This document shows positions 19,081-28,360 of a stretch of 64,000 nt of DNA, piece after piece (the first letter of the stretch is position 1; each line of letters starts with the position of its first letter). Under the pieces are notes generated by a model, which saw only the letters and a list, made by a program, of their open reading frames with translations, had not been told where the DNA came from and did not search any database. A program made the translations under genes and the position numbers. Source of the DNA: Clostridia bacterium (lineage in GTDB: Bacteria > Bacillota > Clostridia > Oscillospirales > Acutalibacteraceae); contig JAKSQP010000005.1 in assembly GCA_024404025.1 (NCBI GenBank), forward strand, positions 1-64,000, given 5' to 3'.

Positions 19081-19446
19081 TTATTTGCATGAGAGGTGTT
19101 TCTTTATTGCCTCAAAGGATTCATCACTGATGTCGTGTTCAATCTTGCAGGCATCTTCGGAAGCTGCCTTTTCGCTTACTCCGAGAGCTCTGAGCGCATT
19201 GGTGAGCAGAGTATGTCTTTCATAGATTTTGCGTGCAATTGCTTTTCCGCTTTCCGTAAGAGTTATATATCCGTTTGCGTTGACCGAAATATAGTTTTCC
19301 GCTTTCAAAATGCTGACCGCCCTGCTGACGCTCGGTTTTGAAAAACCCATCTGTTCGCAGATGTCGATTGAACGCACATTTTCAAGCTTTTCGGAAAGCA
19401 CAAGCACGGTTTCGAGATACATTTCGCCTGATTCCTGGATGCTCAT
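19081..19446 (-). CDS. MntR/DtxR-family metal-dependent repressor
   Basis: 121 residues. The winged helix (MYLETVLVL through GYITLTESGK) and dimerisation helices with metal ligands (ERHTLLTNAL, EDACKIEHDIS) match the MntR/IdeR family. The C-terminal SH3-like domain is absent, as in MntR. The protein senses Mn2+ or Fe2+ and represses transport or metal-enzyme genes. AAAGGAGC precedes the ATG. It lies 13 bases behind metH and is probably in the same transcript, which is an unusual partnership: no metal transporter gene is nearby. Confidence 0.9.
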   Translation of the reverse strand: MSIQESGEMYLETVLVLSEKLENVRSIDICEQMGFSKPSVSRAVSILKAENYISVNANGYITLTESGKAIARKIYERHTLLTNALRALGVSEKAASEDACKIEHDISDESFEAIKKHLSCK

Positions 19447-19459
19447 TGAAATGCTCCTT

Positions 19460-21856
19460 TCAGACCTTTAACTTTTCCGCATATCTGACCGTTTCCATTG
19501 CGTCGGGCGAATATGCGTCAGCGCCGATTCGTTCGGCATATTCTTTATTCAGCACCGCACCGCCGACAACAATTCTGACCTGCGGTTCCTTTTCGTGAAG
19601 AAGTTTTATTGTTTCTTCCATTGCGGGTACGGTTGTTGTCATAAGCGCACTTAAGCCGACGAGCTTTGCGCCGGTTTTTCTGACTGCGTCAAGCACCTTT
19701 TGCGGCTCAACATCCTTGCCGAGGTCGGTAACATCAAAGCCGTAGTTCTCAAGAAGGAGCTTAACGATATTCTTGCCTATGTCGTGGATATCGCCCTTGA
19801 CCGTTGCAATAACAACCGGGAATGAATCGGTTTTTTCTTCCGGCGAACGGCTCAAAGCGGCTTTGATTTTTTCAAACGCCGATTTTGCCGCCTCAGCGCT
19901 CATAAGAAGCTGGGGCAGATAATATCTTTTTTCTTCAAATCCCTTGCCGACTGTGTTGAGAGCGGGGATTATTTCGTTCTGAACGATGTCAAGCGGAGCA
20001 GCGCTCAGGAGCAGCTTTTCCGCTTCTGCGCCGGCAGCATCTCTGAAGCCGTTTATAACAGCCTTCTGAAGCGCCGACGAGCCTTCATCCTTCTTGGCTT
20101 CAACGGCGGAGGAAGCCTGAACCGCCATGGGATTTGCAGATGCGAATTCAATATATCCGAGGCAGTTTTCGTCCATTCCGTGAAGCGCACGGAATGAATA
20201 ATATGTTCTCATCATAGGAACGGAAAACGGATTCATTATTGCGGCTGAAAGTCCGTTTTCAAGGGCAAGAGCAAAGAAATTGCTGTTGAGCATATCTCTT
20301 TCCGGCAGACCGAAAGAAACGTTTGAAACGCCGAGAACTGTGTTGCAGCCAAGCTTTTCTCTGATTTCACGAAGCGATTTCAGAGTAACGATTGCGGCGC
20401 TGCAATCTGCGCTGACGGTCATTGCCAGAGTATCAAAGATTATATTTTTTTTGCTTATTCCGTATTCGGAGGCGGTTTTCAGGATCTTTTCGGCAATTGC
20501 AAGCCTGCCCTCAACCGTTTTCGGGATTCCGTTTTCATCGAGAGTCAGCGCAACGATAACGCCGCCGTATTTCTTTGCAAGAGGAAATACGCTTCTCATG
20601 CTTTCTTCCTTGCCGTTGACGGAATTTATCATTGCTTTTCCGTTGTATCTGCGAAGAGCCGATTCCATTGCGGCAGGGTCGGATGTGTCTATCTGAAGCG
20701 GAAGGGAAGTCACCGCCTGAAGCTCGCATACGGCATCGGTGAGCATCCGGCATTCGTCAATATCCGGCAGACCGACATTGACATCGAGAATGTCAGCGCC
20801 TTTTTTCTGCTGATTAACGCCCTCGTTGAGGATATACTGAATATCGTTTTCGATAAGCGCCTGCTTAAGTCTTTTTTTGCCCGTCGGATTGATCCTTTCT
20901 CCGATAAGCAGGGGAGAATTGCCGAAATAAACGGCGTGGTCATAAGACGAAATAACGGCATTATTTTTCTCTTTTATCTCAACGGGCGAAAGAGACGAAA
21001 CCGCTTTTGCAAGAAGCCTGATATATTCGGGAGTTGTGCCGCAGCAGCCGCCGACAACACGAACGCCGCATTTTACCATATCCGCAACGGTTTCAACAAA
21101 CTGTTCGGGAGTAATGTCAAAAACTGTTTCGCCGTCAACCGTTTTCGGAAGACCTGCATTCGGTTTGAAGCTGACGGGAACTGAAGCGCTTTCAAGCAGT
21201 TTTTCCATAACGCTGCGCAGCTGCCTGGGGCCGAGAGAACAGTTTGCGCCGATAATGTCTGCGCCCATGCCTTCAAGCATTGCAGCCATCGCTTCGGGAG
21301 AAGCGCCCGTCATAAGTTTTCCGTCTTCCGAATAAGCGTTTGATACCATGACTGGCAGATCGCTGTTTTCTTTTGCGGCGAGGAGGGCGGCTTTGGTTTC
21401 GTAGCTGTCATTCATCGTTTCGATTCCGATGAGGTCTGCGCCGTATTTTACGGCGAGCCTGACTGCTTTTGAAAATGCCGAAACGGCATCCTCAAAATCA
21501 AGGTCACCCAAAGGCTTCAGAAGCTTTCCGAGCGAGCCTATATCGAAGCCGATGAATTTTTCCTGCTTTCCGGTTGAAAGCTCACGGGCTTTTTTGGCGC
21601 TTTCAAAAGCGGAAGCGATGATTTTTTCAAGCGTTTCATCATCATAGGTGAGCGCAGTTGCGCCGAAGGTGTTTGTGAAAACGATGTTGCTTCCGGCGTC
21701 ATAATACTCTTTGTGAAGGCGGACTATCTCTTCGGGATGGGTGATATTCCATGTTTCGGTTGATTCTCCGGCTTTGAGGCCTCTCGAATGCAGAACCGTT
21801 CCCGTGCCGCCGTCAAGAATAACGATATTATTTTTTAAGAATTCTCTTATGTCCAT
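19460..21856 (-). CDS. metH: Cobalamin-dependent methionine synthase lacking the reactivation domain
   Basis: 798 residues, against about 1,200 in E. coli. Domains in order: homocysteine/betaine-type methyltransferase with zinc cysteines (GANCSLGP, VGGCCGTTP; 1-290), pterin-binding barrel (LLIGERINPTG; about 310-565), B12 cap and cobalamin domain (about 570-798) with GDIHDIGKN, whose histidine H691 is the lower cobalt ligand. The C-terminal AdoMet-binding reactivation domain is missing, as is common in Clostridia; a separate activator must exist elsewhere. It methylates homocysteine using methyl-tetrahydrofolate made by MetF, encoded 13 bases upstream. CGGAG precedes the start. No truncation artefact is seen: the frame ends cleanly. 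Confidence 0.95.
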   Translation of the reverse strand: MDIREFLKNNIVILDGGTGTVLHSRGLKAGESTETWNITHPEEIVRLHKEYYDAGSNIVFTNTFGATALTYDDETLEKIIASAFESAKKARELSTGKQEKFIGFDIGSLGKLLKPLGDLDFEDAVSAFSKAVRLAVKYGADLIGIETMNDSYETKAALLAAKENSDLPVMVSNAYSEDGKLMTGASPEAMAAMLEGMGADIIGANCSLGPRQLRSVMEKLLESASVPVSFKPNAGLPKTVDGETVFDITPEQFVETVADMVKCGVRVVGGCCGTTPEYIRLLAKAVSSLSPVEIKEKNNAVISSYDHAVYFGNSPLLIGERINPTGKKRLKQALIENDIQYILNEGVNQQKKGADILDVNVGLPDIDECRMLTDAVCELQAVTSLPLQIDTSDPAAMESALRRYNGKAMINSVNGKEESMRSVFPLAKKYGGVIVALTLDENGIPKTVEGRLAIAEKILKTASEYGISKKNIIFDTLAMTVSADCSAAIVTLKSLREIREKLGCNTVLGVSNVSFGLPERDMLNSNFFALALENGLSAAIMNPFSVPMMRTYYSFRALHGMDENCLGYIEFASANPMAVQASSAVEAKKDEGSSALQKAVINGFRDAAGAEAEKLLLSAAPLDIVQNEIIPALNTVGKGFEEKRYYLPQLLMSAEAAKSAFEKIKAALSRSPEEKTDSFPVVIATVKGDIHDIGKNIVKLLLENYGFDVTDLGKDVEPQKVLDAVRKTGAKLVGLSALMTTTVPAMEETIKLLHEKEPQVRIVVGGAVLNKEYAERIGADAYSPDAMETVRYAEKLKV

Positions 21857-21869
21857 TTTAACTCCGAAA

Positions 21870-22748
21870 TTATTTGCCGATAATATCCGAAAGATTGCTC
21901 ATGATTTTTTCGGCAACGATGGGTTTATTCATCGAATAAACATGAATGGTTGAAATTCCGTTTGCATAAAGGTCAATTATCTGATCGGTCGCATAAGCAA
22001 TGCCTGCCTGCATCATCGCAGCGGGGTCATTGCCGAACCGGTCAACAAGAGCCTTGAACCTTTGGGGAACATGAGAGCCGGAAAGCTTTATCGCTCTTTC
22101 AACCTGCTTTGCGTTTGTGATGGGCATAATTCCCGGAACAACGGGAACATTTATGCCGGCTTCTCTAATTCTGTAAAGGAAATTATAGAGAAGATTATTG
22201 TCAAAAAACATTTGCGTTGTGAGAAATTCGGCTCCGGCTTCAACCTTTTCTTTCAGGTGAAGAATATCATCGTTTTTGTTTGCGCTTTCGGGATGGATTT
22301 CGGGATAGCAGGCTCCGCCTATGCAGAAATCTCCGCCCGATTCTTTCAATTCCCTGATAAGGTCAATTGCGTGATGATATTGCCATAAGCTTCTGTCTGC
22401 ATCAAGCATATCGGCGGGAATATCGCCACGGAGAGCCATAATGTTTTCGATTCCCGCTTCTTTGATTTCTTCTATCTTCTGCCTGACTGTTTCTTTTGTT
22501 GAGGAAACGCAGGTGAGATGCGCAATTGTGGGCACACCGTATCTTTCTTTGATATTTTTGGCAATGTCAAGAGTATATTTGCTTGTGCCGCCGCCTGCAC
22601 CGTAGGTAACGCTCATAAAAGCCGGGGAAAGAGCAGCAATTTCTTCTGTTGCGGTTTTAACGCTTTCAAATGCGGATCCGGTTTTCGGAGGGAAAACCTC
22701 AATTGAAAGATTGAGTTTGTTGTTTTTGATTATTTCGGAAACTTTCAT
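21870..22748 (-). CDS. metF: Methylenetetrahydrofolate reductase
   Basis: 292 residues, single-domain bacterial MTHFR with FAD. It reduces 5,10-methylene-THF to 5-methyl-THF, the methyl donor for MetH. Recognisable segments: SIEVFPPKTG at the N-terminus, SVTYGAGGG, AHLTCVSST, NIMALRGDIP, and TQMFFDN with the family phenylalanine. GTGAGG precedes the ATG at 22748. It lies 12 bases behind the alpha/beta hydrolase and 13 before metH. No cobalamin or SAM riboswitch is visible ahead of the operon. Confidence 0.96.
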   Translation of the reverse strand: MKVSEIIKNNKLNLSIEVFPPKTGSAFESVKTATEEIAALSPAFMSVTYGAGGGTSKYTLDIAKNIKERYGVPTIAHLTCVSSTKETVRQKIEEIKEAGIENIMALRGDIPADMLDADRSLWQYHHAIDLIRELKESGGDFCIGGACYPEIHPESANKNDDILHLKEKVEAGAEFLTTQMFFDNNLLYNFLYRIREAGINVPVVPGIMPITNAKQVERAIKLSGSHVPQRFKALVDRFGNDPAAMMQAGIAYATDQIIDLYANGISTIHVYSMNKPIVAEKIMSNLSDIIGK

Positions 22749-22760
22749 TTTTTTATTTCC

Positions 22761-23660
22761 TCACTTTTTGAGAAAAGGTAATATTATTTCGTTTGTGCGG
22801 TCACCCTCGTCAAAGAGGAAGATATGGCCGGAACCTTCAAAGGTGACTAATTCAACATCGGGGCAAACTTCAAGAAGTCTTTTGTGCTGATAATACGGCA
22901 TCGTTTTGTCTTCCGTGCCCCATATAACAAGAAGCGGAAGCTTCTGTTCATTAACGGCTATGTAGCCTTTAACGGTTTCCGAGGTGTTGAGAATCGTATT
23001 TTTAAGGCTTGAAAGAGTGCATCTGATGAAGCCTTTATATTTTGAAGATTCCGCAAATGAACGCATATAGTAATCTTTTTCGTCAACGGAATATTTAAGC
23101 TCCGAAGCGCATTTGGTTAAAAGGGATTTCTTTGCAACAATTGCAAAAATCAGCTTTCCTATCAGAGGAATGGTTGCAAGCTTCATATAGAACGGCGGGA
23201 TGAATGTGTCCATTCCGGCGGGAGCAAGAAGCACGAGCTTTTTTACTCTGCCCGGATAAAGCTTACAGAATGCGGTGGTTATGCTGCCGCCCATTGAAGT
23301 GCCGAAAAGATAGAATTTTTCATCTCCGAGCAGAGCTTTTGTCAGCTCATCAAGCTGCTTTGCGAAAAATGCGGGATCATAAACGGCATTCGTTCTTTCC
23401 GAAAGTCCTCTGCCGAGCAGGTCATAGCGGATAACCTTATAGCCCTCGGCAACGAGCTTTTCAAAAATTTTATCATAAATATAATATGGCGTTGCATAGC
23501 CGTGGCAAAGCACAACAGCTTCGCCGCTGCCTTTCATTTCGTAATGGGTAAAGCCGCTCGGAAGGTCAATGAAGCTTCCCTTTGCCTTCGATTTTTCTTC
23601 GGCATTAAGCTCAAGGGTTTCGGTCTGCTTAATGAGCAGTTTAAGTTCAGAATCCGTCAT
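22761..23660 (-). CDS. Alpha/beta-hydrolase
   Basis: 299 residues from the ATG at 23660, which has GAGGTG upstream. A much longer open frame reaches 24119, but its extra part has no ribosome site and overlaps the oppositely oriented oxidoreductase. VVLCHGYATP supplies the oxyanion hole, FGTSMGGS the nucleophile serine elbow, WGTEDKTMP the acid and GSGHIFLFDEG the histidine. It is a soluble monoglyceride-lipase or haloperoxidase-like hydrolase; the substrate is unknown. It is first in an apparent operon with metF, metH and mntR, although a functional link to methionine synthesis is not obvious. Confidence 0.85.
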   Translation of the reverse strand: MTDSELKLLIKQTETLELNAEEKSKAKGSFIDLPSGFTHYEMKGSGEAVVLCHGYATPYYIYDKIFEKLVAEGYKVIRYDLLGRGLSERTNAVYDPAFFAKQLDELTKALLGDEKFYLFGTSMGGSITTAFCKLYPGRVKKLVLLAPAGMDTFIPPFYMKLATIPLIGKLIFAIVAKKSLLTKCASELKYSVDEKDYYMRSFAESSKYKGFIRCTLSSLKNTILNTSETVKGYIAVNEQKLPLLVIWGTEDKTMPYYQHKRLLEVCPDVELVTFEGSGHIFLFDEGDRTNEIILPFLKK

Positions 23661-23684
23661 TATATAACACCTCATCATAATATT

Positions 23685-23713
23685 ATCATATAATATATTA
23701 AAATACAAGTAAA
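23685..23713 (-). promoter_or_regulatory. Putative promoter of hydrolase-metF-metH operon
   Basis: Minus strand TTTACT (23708-23713) and TATGAT (23685-23690), 17-base spacer. It is divergent from the next promoter. Confidence 0.5.
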
Positions 23714-23739
23714 CTGTTACATTTGTTTGCTGTTTATTA

Positions 23740-23768
23740 TTGATATTTGCGTTTATCCGTGGTAAAAT
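23740..23768 (+). promoter_or_regulatory. Promoter of FAD oxidoreductase gene
   Basis: TTGATA at 23740-23745, 17-base spacer, TAAAAT at 23763-23768. GGAGG at 23789-23793 follows. Confidence 0.7.
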
Positions 23769-23798
23769 GATAAAAAATAATATTTTTCGGAGGTATGT

Positions 23799-25121
23799 AT
23801 GGAGAAGAAAATCATAGTTGCCGGGCTCGGCCACGGCGGAATTGCCGCCGCTGCTCTTCTTGCGAAGGAAGGCTTCGATGTTACGGTTTATGAAAAGAAG
23901 AAGAAAGGCACTCTTGGTTATGACTGGACCGATATTTTTGCTCCCAAGTCGCTTGGAATTGCAGGCCTTGATATGCCTCCTGAGGATAAATACGAATATA
24001 AAAAGGATATGACATTTTTCGGACCTCATACCAAGAAGGGGCTTCAGCAGCACGTTCCGGAGGATCAACTCGAAATTAAAATGGAACGCAGAGATATTTA
24101 TGCTCATCTTATCAATCACGCTGTTGAATGCGGCGTTAAGATCGAATATGAGTGCGAAGTTCTCGGCCCCGTTGTTCTCGGCAACAGAGTTGTCGGAATC
24201 GAAACCTCCAAGGGTGTTTTCTACGGCGACCTTGTTATTGACGCCTGCGGAATGAATTCACCTGTTCGCCGCAATCTTCCCGATGTTTTTGAAATCGAAA
24301 AGGATGTTGCAAGGCACGATAAGATCACGATTTACAGAGCTTTTTATAACAAGGCAAGCGACGAAGAGGCTGATGCAAAATTCAAGGTCATGCTTCTCGT
24401 TGACGGCATTACCGGAGTCAGTTGGATAGCATCCGAAGATGATCATACAGATGTTCTTATCGGCAGATTTGAAGATTATGACCTTGATGAAGTCAAGCGT
24501 TTCACGGAAATTCTTCGCAAGGATCATCCGAGAATCGGAACGGAAATCGTAAGAGGCGGTCAGTTTGTTGATATTCCCGTTCGTCAGCCGCTTTCAATTC
24601 TTGTTGCAGACGGATATGCCGCAATCGGAGATTCCGCATTTATGACCGTTCCCGTTATCGGCTCGGGCATCGCCAACACTCTCAAGGCTTCAAGAATGCT
24701 TGCCGATGTGGTTATTGCCGATAAGCATTGCGAATTCAGCGCAGAAACCCTTTGGAACTATCAGGTTAAGTATTTTAAGAATCTCGGATCGGGAATGGCT
24801 CCTCTTGCCTGCGCAAAGCTTCTTCTTCTCAAGCTTAAGCCCGAGGAGGTTGATTACATATTCGACAGCAATATGATCAACGAAGACGATATAACGATGG
24901 GCGCAAACTTCACGAGCCTTGCAGGTCAGATCAAGTTTGACCCGAGAGACCTTATCAACAAGGCAAAGCTTGTCTGTAAGGATCCCGAGCTTCTGAAGAA
25001 GCTTGTTGCCTGCGGAGCGGGAATGGGCAAGGTTATGGCAACCTGCGCAATGATGCCCAAGAAATGGAACAAAGACAGAGTCCGTGCCTGGGCAAGAGTT
25101 TATAAGTATTCTTTTAAATAA
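23799..25121 (+). CDS. FAD-dependent oxidoreductase (geranylgeranyl-reductase-like)
   Basis: 440 residues. The N-terminal Rossmann loop IIVAGLGHGGIAAAALLA binds FAD, and a second FAD contact is GYAAIGDSAFMTVPVIGSG. This layout (class-A flavoprotein monooxygenase/geranylgeranyl reductase group) is used to hydrogenate isoprenoid or hydroxylate aromatic substrates. In an anaerobe, reduction is more likely than oxygenation. The C-terminal 110 residues are helical and lysine-rich with several cysteines (ATCAMMPKKW). It is a single-gene unit with a good promoter. Substrate and electron donor are unknown. Confidence 0.75.
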   Translation: MEKKIIVAGLGHGGIAAAALLAKEGFDVTVYEKKKKGTLGYDWTDIFAPKSLGIAGLDMPPEDKYEYKKDMTFFGPHTKKGLQQHVPEDQLEIKMERRDIYAHLINHAVECGVKIEYECEVLGPVVLGNRVVGIETSKGVFYGDLVIDACGMNSPVRRNLPDVFEIEKDVARHDKITIYRAFYNKASDEEADAKFKVMLLVDGITGVSWIASEDDHTDVLIGRFEDYDLDEVKRFTEILRKDHPRIGTEIVRGGQFVDIPVRQPLSILVADGYAAIGDSAFMTVPVIGSGIANTLKASRMLADVVIADKHCEFSAETLWNYQVKYFKNLGSGMAPLACAKLLLLKLKPEEVDYIFDSNMINEDDITMGANFTSLAGQIKFDPRDLINKAKLVCKDPELLKKLVACGAGMGKVMATCAMMPKKWNKDRVRAWARVYKYSFK

Positions 25122-25143
25122 TCTCACTCGGTCATATAAAATC

Positions 25144-25174
25144 AACCGCTGATGAAATTCCATCAGCGGTTTTT
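25144..25174. terminator. Two-way terminator
   Basis: 11-bp stem, arms 25144-25154 and 25161-25171, loop AAATTC, T-run after. It lies between convergent genes. Confidence 0.92.
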
Positions 25175-25179
25175 CTGTA

Positions 25180-28100
25180 TTAAACTATTATTCGGAATGT
25201 CTTGACTTCAAACGGTTTATAGCTGAACGAGAATTCCGAAGCATCGGTGCATACGCAGGCTTTATCCTCTTCGATCATGTTGGTTTCAATGATTTCTTTT
25301 GCGCTGAACGGAAGTTTGACCTCTGCGCTGCCTCTTCTCTGCTCATCCTCAACGAAGCGGATAATGTAGCCTCTGCCGTCCTGGGCTTTCTTGAATGCAT
25401 CGATCATAATGTTTTTGCTGCTGCATTCGGGAAGAACGATTTCGCCGTATTTTCCGGCAGCTTCGGGAGCATAGATGCCGACGGGAGCAACGTTAAAGGT
25501 TATGCCCTCCTGAACGGTACCGTTTCTCCAGTCATCCTTATGAGGATAAAAAGCATATCTGAAGGTGTTGATGCCGTGGTCACCCGTTCTGTCGGGGCAG
25601 GTGGGCGCACGCATAAGAGTGATTCTCATGTGGCTGTTGTGGATGTCATAGCCGTATTTGCAATCGTTGATTATGCTGCAGCCGTAGCCGCCCTCCGAAA
25701 GATCAGCCCATTTATGAGCGGCAACCTCAAATCTCGTGAGGTCATAAGGCGTGTTCCAATGAGTCGGTCTTTTGAATGCGCCGTGAGCAATGTCGTAGGT
25801 TGCATCGGTGTTGATAACGCTGACATCAAAGCCGGCTTTAAGCACCTTGTCTGTTTCGTGCCAGTCAACCGAAGTATCAAAAATAACGCTTCTGCCGTTG
25901 GAATAAAGGGTAATATACTGCGTGATTTCAGATTTGTTGAAAGAACGCACGACCTTTATTATCTTGCGAAGCTCGTTGTTTTCAATAACCTCAATGCAGT
26001 TCGCTTTGTCAAGGACCCACATCTTCTTGAGATAATTCAGCTCAAGATTCCATGCGGTCTCGTGGATACATTTATCCTGCGAAACTGTAAGAATGTTACC
26101 CTTGCCGTCAAGAGCTTCACGGCAGTTTTCTTTATCGAAAATGCTTGTTATGATGCCGTTTTCATCAAATGCGACCTTGAGAAAATCATTTTCAAGTGAG
26201 ATTGATTTATCGCTGTTTTCAACAGTTTCTCTCTTTTCAAGAGCAAAAACCTTGCAGCTCATTGCGGGAATAACATCGGGAACGAAAATAAGAGTTCCGT
26301 TTTTGTTTACCGAGGGCATACCTTTTGCAAGAAGTCCCTCGGGAACGCCCTTGACTTCAACAGGCTGAACGCTGTCTGCATTGGTGAGGTTCCATACCGT
26401 AACGGAATCTTTTCCTGAATTGATCTGAGAGCCGAGATGAGAAACAACATCGGCAAAAAGCTCTTTTGCCTTTTCACCGAGCTTTTTATAATCTCTGCGG
26501 CAGTCTTCAAAAACCTCGTGGATCGACGAGCCGGGGAGAATATCGTGGAACTGATTCGTCATCAGCATTCTCCAGAGCTCTTCAAGCTCTTCTTTCGGAT
26601 ATTTTTTGCCGTTTTTGATTTCCGCAAGCGAGCAGAGCATTTCCGTTCTTGTGAGCAGATATTCAAATTTACGGTTATTTTTCTTGACGAATGCCTGGCT
26701 TGTGAATGTTCCTCTGTGGTTTTCATAGAACATTTCTCCGTTCCAGACGGGAAGCTCATCCTCATGGCCGCGGAAGGTTTCAAAGAAATCGTCAACATGG
26801 CCTATCTCCGCTTTCGGAAGACCGGGGAAATTCTTAAGCCTTCTGCCTCTTTCGAGCATATTTCTTGTCGGTCCGCCGCCGCCGTCACCGAATCCGTACA
26901 TACCCATGGCGGTGTCAAGCTCGCTCTTGTTGTTGCATTCGTTATCGAATGTTGTAAGCTCGCTTACTCTGAAATTGCAGTTGTAGCTCGGGCGCATAAG
27001 ATGGGCATAAACCTTATCTCCGTTGTTGCCCTCCCACATAAACATATTATAAGGGAATCTTGTTGTGTCGTTATACGAAAGCTTGCTCGTGATAAAGTTT
27101 TCCATTCCGCAGCCCTTGATTATCTGCGGAAGAGCGGCTGTGAATCCGAAGCAGTCGGGCAGCCAGTAGGTTTTTGAAACCTTGCCGAATTCCTTTTTGA
27201 AAAATTCCGTTCCGTAAAGCACCTGGCGGATGAGCGATTCGCCGCTTGCAATGTTTGTGTCGGCCTCAACCCATACATTGCCGCATATATCCCACTGGTT
27301 TGCGGCAACTTTTTCTTTGATTTTTTCATAGATTTCGGGATAGTTGTCCTTTGTCATCTGATAAAGGACCGCCTGGCTCTGGCCGAAGGTCATTTCGGGA
27401 TAAATATCCATAAGGTGAGTAACATTTGTGAATGTTCTTGCGCTCTTGCGGATGCTTTCCTGGATCCTCCAGAGCCACGCAACGTCGATATGGCTGTGGC
27501 CGGTGTGAATAACTCTGCTCTGCGCAGACCAGTTGATTGAAGCGAGTCTGTCAAGATAGAGCTTTCTTGCTGCTTTGATTGATTCTCTTACTCTCTCCGG
27601 CTCAAAATCAAAATCAACAAGATGGATGCTGTCATCAATTGCGGCATAGATTTTGCTTCTGATATGCTCGTCTTTTATGTAATCAAGAGCCTCAAAAGCA
27701 ACATCAAGGTCAATATAATAGCCCTCTGTTTCTTCATCTATAACGGAAATGCTTGTTTCTCCGAAAACATTTTCCTGGAATTTTGCTCCGTCCATGGCGG
27801 CATCGCAAAAGCACATGGAATCAACGGTTGCTTCTATTTCAAAATCAAGAATATCTCCTGCTTTATAAGCGCCGAGGTCAACATCGGCTCTGTCCGGCAT
27901 AAAATCACGGCTTGTGCAGCCAGCAACATATTCTCCGTTGCACTTGACGAGAGCTTCTCCGCCGACTGCGAGCTTTGCTCTGATTTTTTTGCCGTCCATT
28001 TCTTCGGGAACCGTTACCGACGCCTTGAAGAAATGAGCGCTGTCGTAGGCGGCAAGCCATCTTTCGCCGTTTGTGATAGTGCCTTTAAAATCTTCGGTTT

Positions 28101-28227
28101 CATAGTGGTCGCCGAAAAACTTGCCTCTGGTATATTCCCAGCCGTTGATGTCAACTTTTGAAATGAAGCTGTATTTTAAAATCTGCTTGTGCATATCCTT
28201 TAAAATTCCGACTTTGAGAGTATGCAT
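25180..28227 (-). CDS. GH38 alpha-mannosidase (large form)
   Basis: 1015 residues, cytoplasmic by lack of signal. After an N-terminal beta domain (1-230), the catalytic domain opens with HTGHSHIDVAWLW, giving zinc ligands H246 and D248. The nucleophile is D358 in YWLPDCFGF, and a further zinc ligand is H561 in TNQFHDILPGSS. The middle helical domain and C-terminal beta domains complete the usual about 1,000-residue bacterial/vacuolar type. It hydrolyses terminal alpha-mannose from glycans. GGAAAGGAT eight bases upstream supports the ATG at 28227 over the in-frame ATG eleven codons on. It is divergent from a transporter gene, which suggests uptake and hydrolysis of the same glycan. Confidence 0.95.
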   Translation of the reverse strand: MHTLKVGILKDMHKQILKYSFISKVDINGWEYTRGKFFGDHYETEDFKGTITNGERWLAAYDSAHFFKASVTVPEEMDGKKIRAKLAVGGEALVKCNGEYVAGCTSRDFMPDRADVDLGAYKAGDILDFEIEATVDSMCFCDAAMDGAKFQENVFGETSISVIDEETEGYYIDLDVAFEALDYIKDEHIRSKIYAAIDDSIHLVDFDFEPERVRESIKAARKLYLDRLASINWSAQSRVIHTGHSHIDVAWLWRIQESIRKSARTFTNVTHLMDIYPEMTFGQSQAVLYQMTKDNYPEIYEKIKEKVAANQWDICGNVWVEADTNIASGESLIRQVLYGTEFFKKEFGKVSKTYWLPDCFGFTAALPQIIKGCGMENFITSKLSYNDTTRFPYNMFMWEGNNGDKVYAHLMRPSYNCNFRVSELTTFDNECNNKSELDTAMGMYGFGDGGGGPTRNMLERGRRLKNFPGLPKAEIGHVDDFFETFRGHEDELPVWNGEMFYENHRGTFTSQAFVKKNNRKFEYLLTRTEMLCSLAEIKNGKKYPKEELEELWRMLMTNQFHDILPGSSIHEVFEDCRRDYKKLGEKAKELFADVVSHLGSQINSGKDSVTVWNLTNADSVQPVEVKGVPEGLLAKGMPSVNKNGTLIFVPDVIPAMSCKVFALEKRETVENSDKSISLENDFLKVAFDENGIITSIFDKENCREALDGKGNILTVSQDKCIHETAWNLELNYLKKMWVLDKANCIEVIENNELRKIIKVVRSFNKSEITQYITLYSNGRSVIFDTSVDWHETDKVLKAGFDVSVINTDATYDIAHGAFKRPTHWNTPYDLTRFEVAAHKWADLSEGGYGCSIINDCKYGYDIHNSHMRITLMRAPTCPDRTGDHGINTFRYAFYPHKDDWRNGTVQEGITFNVAPVGIYAPEAAGKYGEIVLPECSSKNIMIDAFKKAQDGRGYIIRFVEDEQRRGSAEVKLPFSAKEIIETNMIEEDKACVCTDASEFSFSYKPFEVKTFRIIV

Positions 28228-28253
28228 TTAATCATCCTTTCCGCTTTTTTTTA

Positions 28254-28283
28254 ATGATAGCATAACATAGAGAAAAAAATCAA
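28254..28283 (-). promoter_or_regulatory. Putative promoter of GH38 gene
   Basis: Minus strand TTGATT (28278-28283) and TATCAT (28254-28259), 18-base spacer. Confidence 0.5.
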
Positions 28284-28303
28284 TACCAATATATTAAAAT
28301 TAC

Positions 28304-28332
28304 TTGACCGGATCATAAAATGATGTTAAAAT
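28304..28332 (+). promoter_or_regulatory. Promoter of OPA transporter operon
   Basis: TTGACC at 28304-28309, 17-base spacer, TAAAAT at 28327-28332. Confidence 0.7.
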
Positions 28333-28360
28333 TTTCAGGGTTGAAAGGAAAGTGTTTATC

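Noticed and set aside
23661..23798. SAM or cobalamin riboswitch before the hydrolase-metF-metH operon
   Set aside because: Only 138 bases separate the divergent genes and two promoters already fill them; no conserved S-box or B12-box core is visible.
23661..24119. N-terminal extension of the alpha/beta hydrolase
   Set aside because: It overlaps the oppositely oriented oxidoreductase promoter and gene, lacks a ribosome site, and the family start fits 23660.
26437..27177. 246-residue open frame antisense to the GH38 gene, and similar long antisense frames (for example 16900-17589, 18404-19090, 45716-46243)
   Set aside because: They mirror codon bias of strong genes on the other strand, lack ribosome sites and recognisable domains.
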